Made by a program: the position numbers and the translations under genes
Assembly (NCBI RefSeq): GCF_014649855.1
Contig: NZ_BMTV01000008.1
Coordinates: 203,927 to 267,926 of the forward strand
DNA: 64,000 nucleotides
Origin: Streptomyces roseolus
GTDB lineage: Bacteria; Actinomycetota; Actinomycetes; Streptomycetales; Streptomycetaceae
Reading direction: 5' to 3'
Notes under the pieces: generated by a model
The model's database searches: none
Told to the model about the DNA's origin: nothing
The model's input: only the letters and a program-made list of their open reading frames with translations
Shown: piece after piece, positions 39,842 to 49,332 of the stretch
Layout: every line of letters starts with the position of its first letter
How positions within the stretch are numbered: position 1 is the stretch's first letter

Positions 39842-42800
39842 ATGACCGCACCGCTGACCAGAGGGAGGGCCGGGCTGATCGCCGCGGGCGTCTCCCTCGT
39901 GCTGCTCACGGCCGGGCAGACCGCCGCCGCGCCGGGCGCCACGGCCGCCGCCGTGCCCGGCACCTTCACCGGCCCGGCCACCGCCACCACCGCCACCACC
40001 GTCACCCTCGTCACCGGCGACCGGGTCACCCTCACCGCGCTCGGCGACGGCCGGCGGACCGTCACCGTCGACCGGGCGAAGGGCGCCACCGGGGCCGTCC
40101 GCACCCAGGTCACCGACGGCCGGGTCAGCGTCGTCCCCGACGAGGCCCGGGCCCTCCTCGCCGCCGGCGTCCTCGACCCGCGCCTCTTCGACGTCACCGG
40201 CCTCGCCGAGCAGGGCGTCACCGGTGCGCTCCCGCTGATCGTCACGTACGGCAAGGGGACCCGCGCCGCCGGCGCCCCCCGCGGCACCGAGACCGTCCGC
40301 GCGCTGCCCAGCGTCGGCGGCGCCGCCGTCACCGCCACCGACCCGGCCGCCTTCTGGCGCTCCCTCACCTCCCGGCAGGCCCGCGCCGCCGCCCCCGCCA
40401 AGGTCTGGCTCGACGCCCGGGTACGGGCGGCCATGGCCGACTCCAACGCCCAGATCGGCACCCCGAAGGCCTGGGAGGCCGGGCTCACCGGCAAGGGCGT
40501 CAAGGTCGCCGTCCTCGACACCGGCGTCGACGCCTCCCACCCCGACCTCGCCGGCCGGGTCGCCGAGTCGAAGTCCTTCATCGCCGGCGAGGAGGTCGCC
40601 GACCGCAACGGCCACGGCACCCACGTCGCCTCCACCGTCGGCGGCAGCGGCGCCGGCTCCGACGGCGCGGAGAAGGGCGTCGCCCCCGGCGCCACCCTCG
40701 CCGTCGGCAAGGTGCTCAGCGACGAGGGCTCGGGCACCGAGTCGCAGATCATCGCCGGCATGGAGTGGGCCGCCAAGGACATCGACGCGAAGATCGTCTC
40801 GATGAGCCTCGGCTCCCGCGAGGGCAGCGACGGCACCGATCCGATGGCCCGGGCCGTCGACACCCTCTCCGCCGAGACCGGCGCCCTCTTCGTCGTCGCC
40901 GCCGGCAACTCCGGTGCCCCCGGCACCATCGGCTCGCCCGGCGCCGCCGACTCCGCCCTCACCGTCGGCGCCGTCGACTCCGCCGACGAGGCCGCGTACT
41001 TCACCAGCCAGGGCCCCCGCCACCGCGACCAGGCCCTCAAGCCGGACCTCTCCGCGCCCGGCGTCGGCATCCTCGCCGCCCGCTCCGGGCTCACCGAGGG
41101 CACCGGCCTCTACACCTCGATGAACGGCACCTCCATGGCGACCCCGCACGTCGCCGGAGTCGCCGCCCTGCTCGCCGAGCAGCACCCCGACTGGACCGGC
41201 GCCCAGCTCAAGAACGCCCTCATGTCGAGCTCCAAGCCCCTCGACGCCTCCGCGTACGCCCTCGGCGCCGGCCGCGTCGACGTCGCCGCCGCCATCGCCG
41301 CGGACGTCACCGCCACCGGCTCCGCCGACCTCGGCTTCCTCGCCTGGCCCTACGAGGAGAACAAGCCGGTCACGAAGACCGTCACCTACACCAACTCCTC
41401 CGACGCGCCCGTCGAGCTGACCCTCGCCGTTGAGGGCATGCCCGCCGGCACCGCCACCCTCGCCGACACCACCCTCACCGTCCCGGCCCGCGGCACCGCC
41501 TCCACCACCGTCACCGGCGACGGCACCGGCGCCCCGGTCGGCACCAGCTCCGGCCGGATCACCGCCACCGCCGGCGGCGCCCCGGTCGCCCACACCGCCC
41601 TCGGCCTGGTCAAGGAGGAGGAGCGCTACACCCTCACCGTCCACGTCAAGGACCGCGACGGCGCCCCCGCCGCCGCCGGCCTCGGCCTGCGGAACCTCAC
41701 CACCGGCACCGACCCCTTCCCCGCCTCCGTCGGCGACTCCGGCACCGTCGAACTGCGCCTGAAGCCCGGCACGTACACCGTCGACACCTTCCTCGACGTG
41801 CGCGGGGCGAAGGGCGCCGACTCCCTCGGCCTCGGCTTCCTGGCCGCCCCCGAGGTCGTCCTCGACCGCGACCGCGAGATCACCCTCGACGGCCGGCGCC
41901 TGCGCGAGATACGCGCCGACGTCGAGAAGCGCACCGAGACCCGCCAGCTGGTCATGGAGTACGACCGCGAGGCGAACGGCGTCTCCTACACCGACATCGT
42001 GCAGGTGCCCCCGCTCTACGACTCGCTCTTCGCCGCGCCCACCGCGCCCGTCACGAGCGGCACCTTCGAGTACCGCACCGTCTGGCGGCTCGGCAAGCCC
42101 CTCCTGGAGGCGAACGTCGGCGGCGACCGCCTCGCCGACCTGCGCCCGCAGGCCGGCGCCGGCCTGCTCGAAGGCCGCCACCGCCTCCGCCTCGCCGACG
42201 CGGGCACCGGCACCCCCGCCGAGTACGCGGACCGGGACGTCACCGGTAGGGCCGTCCTCGTCCGCCTCGCCCCCGGCGCCGATCCCGCCGAGGCCGCCCA
42301 GACCGCCCAGGACGCCGGCGCCGGGGCCCTGATCGTCACCGACGACGCCGCGGGCCGGCTCATGAAGTGGTTCGGCACCGCCGACCACCAGGAACGCCCG
42401 CTGCCCGTCGCCACCGTGAACCGCGCCGACGCCGCCCGGATCGCCGCCGGCGCCGCCCGCGGCGAGCGGATCGACCTCACCGGCACCCGCTTCACCCCGT
42501 ACGTCTACGACCTCTCCGAGGGCCACCCCGGCCGCATCGGCACCGACCTGGTCTTCCGGCCCGGCGACCGGGACCTCGCCACCGTCCGCTCCACCTTCCG
42601 CGCCCCCACCGGCCGCGAGGAGGACGGCGGCGAGTTCCGCTACTCCCTCACCGACTCCTTCCCGGTCGGCGTCGGCTTCAAGGAGCGGATCGGCTTCCCG
42701 GCCGAGCGCACCGAGTACGTCTCCACCGGCACCGGCCAGCAGTGGCACGAGTCCGTCGACCTCGGCACCTCCCTGGAGCAGCGCGGCGGCCGCTCCGTCT

Positions 42801-43519
42801 ACCGCGGCGGCTCCACCGTCCGCCTCGACTGGTTCGGCCCCGCCTGGCACCCCTGGCTCGGCACCGGCCTCGGCTGGGGCCAGCAGCGCGCCGGCAACGA
42901 CCTGCGCTTCAACACCCCCGGCTGGGGCGACTCCGGCACCGACCACACGGGCTTCGGCGACGTGTGGGGCGACGACACCATGACCCAGTACACCGAGGTG
43001 TTCGTGGACGGCGTCTCGAAGGGCCGCAGGACGGGCTCCGGCTACAACCTCTGGGACGCGCCCGCCCAGGAGGCCACGTACAAGGTCGTCACCGAGACCG
43101 CCCTCGACCCCGCCCGCTGGCGGCTCGGCGCCGAGGGCCGCGCCGAGTGGACCGTCCGCTCCGCCGAGACCCCGGCCGACCGGTACACCTTCCTGCCGAT
43201 GCTCAACCTCGGCTTCGACCTCGACACCGACCTGTACGGGAACGTCCGGGCCGGATCCCGGCTCCCCGTCGGCGTCTTCGCCGAGTACGTGAAGGGCGCC
43301 GCCGGCACCGGTACGGTCACCGGCGCCCGCCTGGAGGTCTCGTACGACGACGGCGCCACCTGGAGCGGGGTGCCCCTCCGGAAGGGCCGCGGCGCCTCCT
43401 GGACCGGCGAGCTCCGCGTCCCGTCCGGTGCGGCGGCCGTCTCCCTGCGGGCCGGTGCCACCGACGACCGGGGCGGCTCCGTCACCCAGGAGCTGATCCA
43501 CGCCGTCGGCGTGAGGTAG
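39842..43519 (+). CDS. Secreted S8 (subtilisin-like) serine protease with PA insert
   Basis: This 1225-aa protein has a Sec signal peptide (residues 1-33, with hydrophobic GLIAAGVSLVLLTAG), a propeptide, and a subtilase domain with Asp226 (VAVLDTGVDASHPD), His258 (NGHGTHVAS) and Ser431 (GTSMATPHVAG). A PA-like domain (about 790-840, RAVLVRLAPGADPAEAA…GALIVTDD) and long beta-rich C-terminal domains follow, as in large Streptomyces extracellular proteases. It degrades extracellular protein. The stop is followed by a terminator. Translation is probably limited by the upstream hairpin. An equivalent protease next to matB is, to my recollection, conserved in S. coelicolor. Confidence 0.93.
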   Translation: MTAPLTRGRAGLIAAGVSLVLLTAGQTAAAPGATAAAVPGTFTGPATATTATTVTLVTGDRVTLTALGDGRRTVTVDRAKGATGAVRTQVTDGRVSVVPDEARALLAAGVLDPRLFDVTGLAEQGVTGALPLIVTYGKGTRAAGAPRGTETVRALPSVGGAAVTATDPAAFWRSLTSRQARAAAPAKVWLDARVRAAMADSNAQIGTPKAWEAGLTGKGVKVAVLDTGVDASHPDLAGRVAESKSFIAGEEVADRNGHGTHVASTVGGSGAGSDGAEKGVAPGATLAVGKVLSDEGSGTESQIIAGMEWAAKDIDAKIVSMSLGSREGSDGTDPMARAVDTLSAETGALFVVAAGNSGAPGTIGSPGAADSALTVGAVDSADEAAYFTSQGPRHRDQALKPDLSAPGVGILAARSGLTEGTGLYTSMNGTSMATPHVAGVAALLAEQHPDWTGAQLKNALMSSSKPLDASAYALGAGRVDVAAAIAADVTATGSADLGFLAWPYEENKPVTKTVTYTNSSDAPVELTLAVEGMPAGTATLADTTLTVPARGTASTTVTGDGTGAPVGTSSGRITATAGGAPVAHTALGLVKEEERYTLTVHVKDRDGAPAAAGLGLRNLTTGTDPFPASVGDSGTVELRLKPGTYTVDTFLDVRGAKGADSLGLGFLAAPEVVLDRDREITLDGRRLREIRADVEKRTETRQLVMEYDREANGVSYTDIVQVPPLYDSLFAAPTAPVTSGTFEYRTVWRLGKPLLEANVGGDRLADLRPQAGAGLLEGRHRLRLADAGTGTPAEYADRDVTGRAVLVRLAPGADPAEAAQTAQDAGAGALIVTDDAAGRLMKWFGTADHQERPLPVATVNRADAARIAAGAARGERIDLTGTRFTPYVYDLSEGHPGRIGTDLVFRPGDRDLATVRSTFRAPTGREEDGGEFRYSLTDSFPVGVGFKERIGFPAERTEYVSTGTGQQWHESVDLGTSLEQRGGRSVYRGGSTVRLDWFGPAWHPWLGTGLGWGQQRAGNDLRFNTPGWGDSGTDHTGFGDVWGDDTMTQYTEVFVDGVSKGRRTGSGYNLWDAPAQEATYKVVTETALDPARWRLGAEGRAEWTVRSAETPADRYTFLPMLNLGFDLDTDLYGNVRAGSRLPVGVFAEYVKGAAGTGTVTGARLEVSYDDGATWSGVPLRKGRGASWTGELRVPSGAAAVSLRAGATDDRGGSVTQELIHAVGVR

Positions 43520-43534
43520 CCCGACGGAGGGAGG

Positions 43535-43561
43535 AGGGCCGGACCCCCGGGGTCCGGCCCT
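43535..43561. terminator. Terminator between convergent S8 protease and matB
   Basis: A GC-rich inverted repeat with arms AGGGCCGGACCCC and GGGGTCCGGCCCT sits between the two convergent stops and ends in TT. The innermost pairs must open to form a loop. It should act in both directions. Confidence 0.75.
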
Positions 43562-43567
43562 TCGCCG

Positions 43568-45010
43568 TCACCCCCGCGGCAGCCGCTTCTTCAGGATCTT
43601 CCCCAGGTCGTTGCGGGGGAGCGCGTCGAGGAACCGGACCTCCCGGGGCCGCTTGTGCGGGGCGAGCAGCCGGGCCACATGGTCGGCCAGCTCCTCCGCA
43701 CCCGGCGGGCGCGCCGGATCCGCCGGGACGATCCAGGCCACGATCCGCTCGCCCAGGTCCGGGTCGGGCTCGCCGGTGACGGCCGCCTCCCGGACCCCCG
43801 GGTGGTCGAGCAGGGCGTTCTCGATCTCGCCCGCCCCGATCTTGTAGCCGCCGCTCTTGATCAGGTCGGTGGCCTTCCGGCCCACCAGCCGGATCGTCCC
43901 GTCGGCCTCCCGCACCGCCATGTCGCCGGTACGGAACCAGCCTTCCCGGAACGCCTCCGCCGTCGCCTCCGGCCGGTTCAGATAGCCGGAGAAGAGGTTC
44001 GGGCCGCGCACCTCCACCTCGCCGACCGTCTCCCCGTCGGACGCGGCGAGCACCGAGCCGTCCTCCTCCACCAGGCGCACCTCCACGCCCGGCAGCGGCG
44101 TCCCCACCGTGCCGGGGCGCGGCGGGCCGCCGGGCCGGACGCTGGTGTTCATCAGCGTCTCGCTCATCCCGTACCGCTCCACCACCGTCCGGCCCGTCGC
44201 CGCCGCGATCCGCTCGTGGTCGTGCACCGGTAGCGCCGCCGACCCCGACACCAGCAGCCGCGCCCCCGACAGCGCCTCCACCAGGGCCGGGTCGCCGGGC
44301 AGGGCGTCCGCGAGCCGGTGGTACATGGTGGGGACGCCGAAGAGCATCGTGCCGCCGTCCGCCAGCTCCCGGGCGACCCCCTCGGCGGAGAAGGAGCCCA
44401 GGTACCGGACCTCGCCGCCGCGCCGCAGCGGGCCCAGGACGCCGAGGACCAGGCCGTGCACGTGGAAGAGCGGCAGCGCGTGCACCAGGACGTCGTCCGC
44501 CGTCCAGGACCAGACCTCGGCGAGCGCGTCGAGGGAGGCGGCGACCGCCCGGCGGGAGAGCAGCACGCCCTTCGGCGGTCCCGTGGTGCCGGAGGTGTAG
44601 ACGATCAGCGCGGTCGCCTCCGGGTCCACGTCCGCCGGCGCGGGGGCGGGGGACGGCCCGTCGAACCCGACGGCGATCCGGGGGAGGCCGTCGAGCGCGG
44701 CCGGCAGCTCGTCCTCCGGGCCCGCGAGCACCGCGTCCGGCGCGCTGTCCCCGAGGATGTGCGCCAGCTCCCGCTCGCCGGAGCGCGGATTGAGCGGCAC
44801 GGCGGGGACGCCGGCGAGCAGCGCCGCCACGGTGGCCACCGCCGTCCGGGCGGTCGGCACGGCCCACACGGCGACCCGCCGGACGTCTCCGAGCCGGGCC
44901 GCGAGCCCCCCGGCGGCCCGGGCCAGCTCCTCGTACGAGAGCGAGACCGGGCCGTGGCGCAGGGCGGGGCGGTCGGTCGGGGCCTCCAGGGCCGGGAAGA
45001 GGGCACTCAC
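43568..45010 (-). CDS. matB: Malonyl-CoA synthetase MatB
   Basis: This 480-aa ANL enzyme closely resembles, from memory, the characterised S. coelicolor malonyl-CoA synthetase (SCO2444). Matching segments include VYTSGTTGPPKG, LPLFHVHGLVLG, MLFGVPTMYHR, ERYGMSETLMNTSVR and RKATDLIKSGGYKIGAGEIE, with the C-terminal catalytic Lys in RNDLGKILKKRL. It converts malonate or methylmalonate plus CoA and ATP to the CoA thioester, supplying extender units. It is a single gene, converging on the S8 protease. Confidence 0.85.
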   Translation of the reverse strand: MSALFPALEAPTDRPALRHGPVSLSYEELARAAGGLAARLGDVRRVAVWAVPTARTAVATVAALLAGVPAVPLNPRSGERELAHILGDSAPDAVLAGPEDELPAALDGLPRIAVGFDGPSPAPAPADVDPEATALIVYTSGTTGPPKGVLLSRRAVAASLDALAEVWSWTADDVLVHALPLFHVHGLVLGVLGPLRRGGEVRYLGSFSAEGVARELADGGTMLFGVPTMYHRLADALPGDPALVEALSGARLLVSGSAALPVHDHERIAAATGRTVVERYGMSETLMNTSVRPGGPPRPGTVGTPLPGVEVRLVEEDGSVLAASDGETVGEVEVRGPNLFSGYLNRPEATAEAFREGWFRTGDMAVREADGTIRLVGRKATDLIKSGGYKIGAGEIENALLDHPGVREAAVTGEPDPDLGERIVAWIVPADPARPPGAEELADHVARLLAPHKRPREVRFLDALPRNDLGKILKKRLPRG

Positions 45011-45128
45011 CGGTCGTACTCCTCGGGTCGCAACGGAAAACGCGGCTGCCTAGGTCCTGTTGTCGAGCCTCTGCCCGCTTTACAGGCTGGAGTTCGACGA
45101 CGGGGCCCAGGGGCATTCTGCCGCCCCG

Positions 45129-46376
45129 TCAGGTCCTCCCGGCCGTGACCTTCGTCGCCCCGGGCGCCGGCTCGCCGCCGCCCGGCCGGATCCCGCGCAT
45201 CCGCCCGTACGCGTACACGCAGCCCGCGAGTGCCAGGTCGGAGAGGAGCATGAAGCCGATCGAGTACGAGTCCTTGGCGCTGTAGATCGCGCCCATCACC
45301 AGCGGCGGGACGAAGCCGCCGAGGCCGCCCATCGCGCCGACGATGCCGGTGACCGAGCCCACCTGGGCCTGCGGGGTCACCTGCGAGACCAGCGCGAAGA
45401 CCGAACCGCTCGCGGTACCCAGACCGGCCGCCATGACCAGCAGGGCGATCGTGCCGCCCGGGTCCAGCTTCGGGTCGAAGGCCTGGACGATCGCGAGGAG
45501 GGCGACGACGCCGAGCGCCCAGGAGGTGACGACCGCCGGGTGGACCCGGTCCGACAGCCAGCCGCCGATCGGCCGGAAGACGACGGTGACCAGGGCGAAT
45601 CCGGCCGCCTTGGTGCCCGCGTCGGTCGGGTCGAGGTCGTACCAGGTCTTCAGGTACGTCGGCAGGTAGACGCCGAAGGCCACGATGCCGCCGAAGCCGA
45701 TCGCGTACAGCGCCGACAGCTCCCAGGTCACCCGCAGCCGGCCCGCCGAGCCCAGCCGGGACGTCAGCGAGGCGGCCGGCACCGGCCGGTCGGGACGGTC
45801 GGTGATGAGGACGGCGGCGAGCACCGCGTAGGCGGCGAGCGCGATCGCCACCACGACGAACGGCAGGTTCTCGCCGTGCTTCGCGATCCGGGGCGTGAAG
45901 TAGCCGGAGAGCGCCACACCGCCCATGCCCATGCCGAACACGCCGAGCGCCAGGCCCCGCTTCTCCGGCGGGAACCACGAGTTGACCAGCGGGATGCCGA
46001 TCGCGAAGGTCGTGCCGCCGAGGCCGAGGAGGAAGCCGACCACGAGCATCAGGCCGTAGGAGTCCTTCACCACGATCAGCAGCAGCACGGGGACGATCGT
46101 CAGCGCGGACACGAGCGGGAACATCAGCTTCGCGCCGTACTTGTCGGTCAGCGCTCCGGCCGGGATCCGGCCCACCGAGCCGACCAGGACCGGCACGGCG
46201 ACGAGGAAGGACTGCTGGAACGAGCTGAGGCCCAGCCGCTCGCCGTACCAGCTGCCGAGCGGTGCGATCAGGTCCCAGGCCCAGAAGGTGAGCGTGAAGC
46301 CGATGGTGGCCATCACCAGGTTGCGGTAGGCCGCGGCGGTCGGGGGCTTGGCGTCGGGGTTCACCCCCTCAGTCAA
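45129..46376 (-). CDS. NarK-like MFS nitrate/nitrite transporter
   Basis: This 415-aa protein has twelve predicted helices and nitrate/nitrite-porter motifs: TFWAWDLIAPLGSWYG, GRIPAGALTDKYGAK and the Gly-rich GMGMGGVALSGYF and GTASGSVFALVSQ. It should exchange or import nitrate and export nitrite. The start taken is TTG at 46376; GTG at 46364 is an alternative. No nar genes are adjacent. A GAF histidine kinase lies 70 bp upstream in the same direction. Confidence 0.8.
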   Translation of the reverse strand: MTEGVNPDAKPPTAAAYRNLVMATIGFTLTFWAWDLIAPLGSWYGERLGLSSFQQSFLVAVPVLVGSVGRIPAGALTDKYGAKLMFPLVSALTIVPVLLLIVVKDSYGLMLVVGFLLGLGGTTFAIGIPLVNSWFPPEKRGLALGVFGMGMGGVALSGYFTPRIAKHGENLPFVVVAIALAAYAVLAAVLITDRPDRPVPAASLTSRLGSAGRLRVTWELSALYAIGFGGIVAFGVYLPTYLKTWYDLDPTDAGTKAAGFALVTVVFRPIGGWLSDRVHPAVVTSWALGVVALLAIVQAFDPKLDPGGTIALLVMAAGLGTASGSVFALVSQVTPQAQVGSVTGIVGAMGGLGGFVPPLVMGAIYSAKDSYSIGFMLLSDLALAGCVYAYGRMRGIRPGGGEPAPGATKVTAGRT

Positions 46377-46446
46377 GATCCGGCGCCACGGCCCGGCGCG
46401 CCGGACTGCTCCGTCCGGGGGCCCGGCGTGATCCGGAAGGGACGGC

Positions 46447-47880
46447 CTAAGGCCAGGTCACCGTCGTCGGCGGGGTGCCGTCGTCCTCGACGCGCAGCCA
46501 GGCGCCCCCGTCGCCGACGCCTACGTCCACCGTGATCCGCCCGATCCCGGGCCGCCGGTGGGCCGCCGCCAGCGCCCCGCGCAGCGCGCCGAGGAGCCCC
46601 CGCGCCTCCGGCTCCGCCACCAGCGTGTCCACCGCCCCGGTGAACCGCACCGACGGCTGGAAGCCGAGCAGCACCCCCGCCCCGCCGGTCTCGCGCAGCA
46701 CCCGCCCCCGGAAGGTCGCCGGCGCCTCGGCCGGCGGCTGCTGGAGGGCGAAGATCGTCGTCCGCACCTCCTGGATCGTGGAGTCCAGCTCGTCCACCGC
46801 CCTGCCCAGGAGCTCGGCCTCCTCGGCGGAGCCGCCGGCCCGGCGGCGGGTCGACTCCAGCATCATCTCGGTGGCGAACAGCCGCTGGACGACGAGGTCG
46901 TGGAGGTCCCGGGCGATCCGGTCGCGGTCCTCGAAGACGGCGAGCCGCTCCCGGTCGTGCCGGGCGTCCGCCAGGACGAGCGCGAGCGCCGCCTGCGAGG
47001 CGAACTGCGAGGCCAGCAGCCGGTCCACCGCCGAGTACGGTTCGGCGTCCCGGTCGCGGGGGAGCGCCAGGGTGCCGATCAGCCGCCCGCCGCTGCGCAG
47101 CGGCAGCATCATCGAGGGGCCGAAGCGGGAGCGGACCGGGGTGGTCATCCGGGGGTCGGTGGCGGAGTCCTCGACGAAGACCGGCTCCCCGCCGAGCAGG
47201 TGGACGAGGACGGCGGAGCCGGGCCGGATGGTGGTGCCGACCAGCTCGCCGGGGTCCCCGGTGGTGGAGGCCGTGACGATCTCCATGCCGCCCTCGGGGG
47301 TGGGCTGGAGGATCACGCCGGCGGCCGCGCCGGCGAGGATCCTCGCCTGCTCGGCGACGGTCATCAGGGCGTCCTCGGGGGACTCGCCGGTGAGCAGCGC
47401 CGTGGTGACGGCCGCCGCGCCCTCGATCCACCGCTCGCGCTGCCGGGCGGTCTCGTAGAGCCGGGCGTTGCCGATGGCGATGCCGGCCTGGGCGGCGAGG
47501 ACCCGCAGCAGCGCCAGGTCCTCCTCGGTGAAGCCGCCCTCCTTCCCGGTGAGGTGGAGGTTGCCGAAGACCTGGGTGTGGACGCGGATCGGGACGCCGA
47601 TGCCCTCGGCGCCGTCGTCGGGCAGCGGGCCGACGCGGGCCCGCTCCTCCTCGGTCATCCCGGTGGTGAAGAGCCCGGTGAGCCGGGGGCGCTCGGGGTC
47701 GACGACCCGGAGCGCCCCGTGGCGGGCGCCGACCAGTTCGGTGGCGGAGTCCACGAGGTGCTGGAGGGTGGCGCGGAGTTCGAGGTCCGTGCCGACGCCG
47801 AGGACGGCTTCGAGCAGCAGGGGCAGGCGGGCCTGCTCCCGCTCCGCGTCCCCGGTCACGTCCTCCTCCATGATCACCAT
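46447..47880 (-). CDS. GAF-domain sensor histidine kinase (DevS-like) with degenerate ATPase end
   Basis: This 477-aa protein has two GAF domains (about 20-155 and 170-310) and a HisKA_3 dimerisation helix with the phospho-acceptor His327 (RDRIARDLHDLVVQRLFAT), as in DevS/NarL-type sensors. The ATPase region is short and altered: the N-box asparagine is missing (LRGALAAAHRRPGIG), and the G1 box reads VEDDGTPPTTV and is immediately followed by the stop, so G2 and the lid are absent. It may sense a ligand but is unlikely to autophosphorylate normally. No response regulator is adjacent. The start could be ATG 47880 or 47871. Confidence 0.82.
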   Translation of the reverse strand: MVIMEEDVTGDAEREQARLPLLLEAVLGVGTDLELRATLQHLVDSATELVGARHGALRVVDPERPRLTGLFTTGMTEEERARVGPLPDDGAEGIGVPIRVHTQVFGNLHLTGKEGGFTEEDLALLRVLAAQAGIAIGNARLYETARQRERWIEGAAAVTTALLTGESPEDALMTVAEQARILAGAAAGVILQPTPEGGMEIVTASTTGDPGELVGTTIRPGSAVLVHLLGGEPVFVEDSATDPRMTTPVRSRFGPSMMLPLRSGGRLIGTLALPRDRDAEPYSAVDRLLASQFASQAALALVLADARHDRERLAVFEDRDRIARDLHDLVVQRLFATEMMLESTRRRAGGSAEEAELLGRAVDELDSTIQEVRTTIFALQQPPAEAPATFRGRVLRETGGAGVLLGFQPSVRFTGAVDTLVAEPEARGLLGALRGALAAAHRRPGIGRITVDVGVGDGGAWLRVEDDGTPPTTVTWP

Positions 47881-47919
47881 GGTCTCATCCCGGCACGAAT
47901 CGGACGATGTCGGGATTGG

Positions 47920-49047
47920 TCACTCCGTCAGGTCGTCGGCGTACGCCTGGTCGCGGCCCCGGCCGCCGTCGTGGTCCCGGTCCCGGTCCCGGTCGTCGTC
48001 CAGGCCGCGGTGGTCGCCCAGCGGGTCGAGGACCATCGGCTGGACCTTGCCCTCCAGCATCGCGCCGAGACCGAGCACGGCGCAGACGTCGGGGCGTTCG
48101 GCGATGTGCACCGGCATCCCGGTGGCGTCCCGCAGCATCTGGTCGAGGCCCGGGAGGAGCGCGCTGCCGCCGACCATCATGATCCCGCGGTCGGCGAGAT
48201 CGGCCACCAGGTCCGGCGGGCAGTCCCGCAGCACCTTCCCGATGCCGTCGAGCACCGCCGTCAGCGGGGTGTGGATGGCCTCCCGCACGGCGGCCGTGTC
48301 GACGGTGACCGAGCGGGCCAGGCCGGTGGCCACGTCCCGGCCGTGGATCTCGGTGGAGGCCGGGCCGTGCGGGGTCAGGCCGTTGCCGTGCAGGGCGAGC
48401 TGGAGCGGACGCACCGACTGGCTCGGCAGCATCAGTTCGTGGTGGTGGCGCAGGTGCTGGATGATCGCGTGGTCGATGGCGTCGCCGCCGACCGGGATCC
48501 GCTCGGCGGTCACGATCGCGCCGAGCGAGAGCACCGCGACCTGCGTCGTCGCCGCCCCGCACACCATGATCATGGTCGCGGTCGGCTGCTCCACCGGCAG
48601 ACCGCAGCCGACGGCCGCGGCGATCAGGGTGTCGACCAGCTCGACCCGGCGTGCCCCGAGCCCCACCAGGGTCTCGACGGCGGCCCGCTGGGCGAGCGGA
48701 TCGCTGTCGTGGGGGGTGCAGGCGGCGGCGCGGAGGCGGGGCTTGCGGCGGAGCTGGCGGCGCAGCTTCTCGCCGAGGAGGTGGCGGAGCATCCGCTGGG
48801 CCATCTCGATGTCGACGACCGTGCCGCCGGAGACCGGACGCACCACCCGGATGTAGTCGGGGGTGCGGCCGGTCATCTTCTCGGCGAGCGCGCCGACCGC
48901 GATCAGCGCTCCGGTGCGGGTGTTGACGGCGGCGACGCTCGGCTCGTCGACGACGAGCCCGGCCCCCTTGACGAAGACCCGGGTGCGGGCGGCACCCAGG
49001 TCGACGGCGACATGGCAGCGGCGCAGCTGATCGAGGCTGACGGTCAT
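47920..49047 (-). CDS. mbl: MreB-like actin homologue Mbl
   Basis: This 375-aa protein has the actin-fold pattern of MreB relatives: phosphate 1 VAVDLGAARTRVFVKG, a connect motif AAVGCGLPVEQPTATMIMVCG, PVGGDAIDHAII, and the adenosine motif IMMVGGSALLPGLDQML. It is more divergent than MreB and has a charged Asp/Arg-rich tail. S. coelicolor Mbl (SCO2451), close to matB (SCO2444) there, contributes to spore-wall synthesis, and the neighbourhood here agrees. The ATG at 49047 follows GGAGGATC, so the in-frame upstream starts are rejected. It is divergent from the zinc-ribbon protein gene. Confidence 0.8.
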   Translation of the reverse strand: MTVSLDQLRRCHVAVDLGAARTRVFVKGAGLVVDEPSVAAVNTRTGALIAVGALAEKMTGRTPDYIRVVRPVSGGTVVDIEMAQRMLRHLLGEKLRRQLRRKPRLRAAACTPHDSDPLAQRAAVETLVGLGARRVELVDTLIAAAVGCGLPVEQPTATMIMVCGAATTQVAVLSLGAIVTAERIPVGGDAIDHAIIQHLRHHHELMLPSQSVRPLQLALHGNGLTPHGPASTEIHGRDVATGLARSVTVDTAAVREAIHTPLTAVLDGIGKVLRDCPPDLVADLADRGIMMVGGSALLPGLDQMLRDATGMPVHIAERPDVCAVLGLGAMLEGKVQPMVLDPLGDHRGLDDDRDRDRDHDGGRGRDQAYADDLTE

Positions 49048-49332
49048 GGCGGATCCTCCGGGGTGCGGTGCTGACACGGGCGAGGTGTCGCGGTTGGGGT
49101 TTCCTGTTGGCATCGTGCGACCGCCGGGCCCGCCGCGCGCGCTGGGCTGCGCCGCCCGGGGCCGGTGCGACGCCGGAGCGGGGGCCGGTGCGGCGGTGGC
49201 GAGGGAATGGCGAGGAGGATCAGGCGAACCGGGAGAATCGCGACGCCACGGCGTCCACCTGCGATTTCCTCACAAGATCCTCACGTCCTCGCCTACCGGG
49301 AGCCGAGGCACTCGTCCTAGCGTGCGAGCCCC

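Noticed and set aside
38381..43501. A 1706-codon open frame on the minus strand opposite the GNAT, MFS and S8 protease genes
   Set aside because: It is the shadow of strongly GC3-biased plus-strand genes. Its translation is low-complexity Gly/Ala/Asp/Val with no motif, while the plus strand has complete catalytic signatures.
43568..45010. matB as part of the carrier-protein biosynthetic cluster
   Set aside because: It lies 20 kb away beside the S8 protease and mbl, a neighbourhood I recall as conserved in S. coelicolor, and the cluster has no polyketide synthase that would use malonyl-CoA.
46558..49074. An 838-codon plus-strand frame over the histidine kinase and mbl
   Set aside because: Opposite-strand artefact of high GC; mbl and the GAF kinase have intact motifs on the minus strand.
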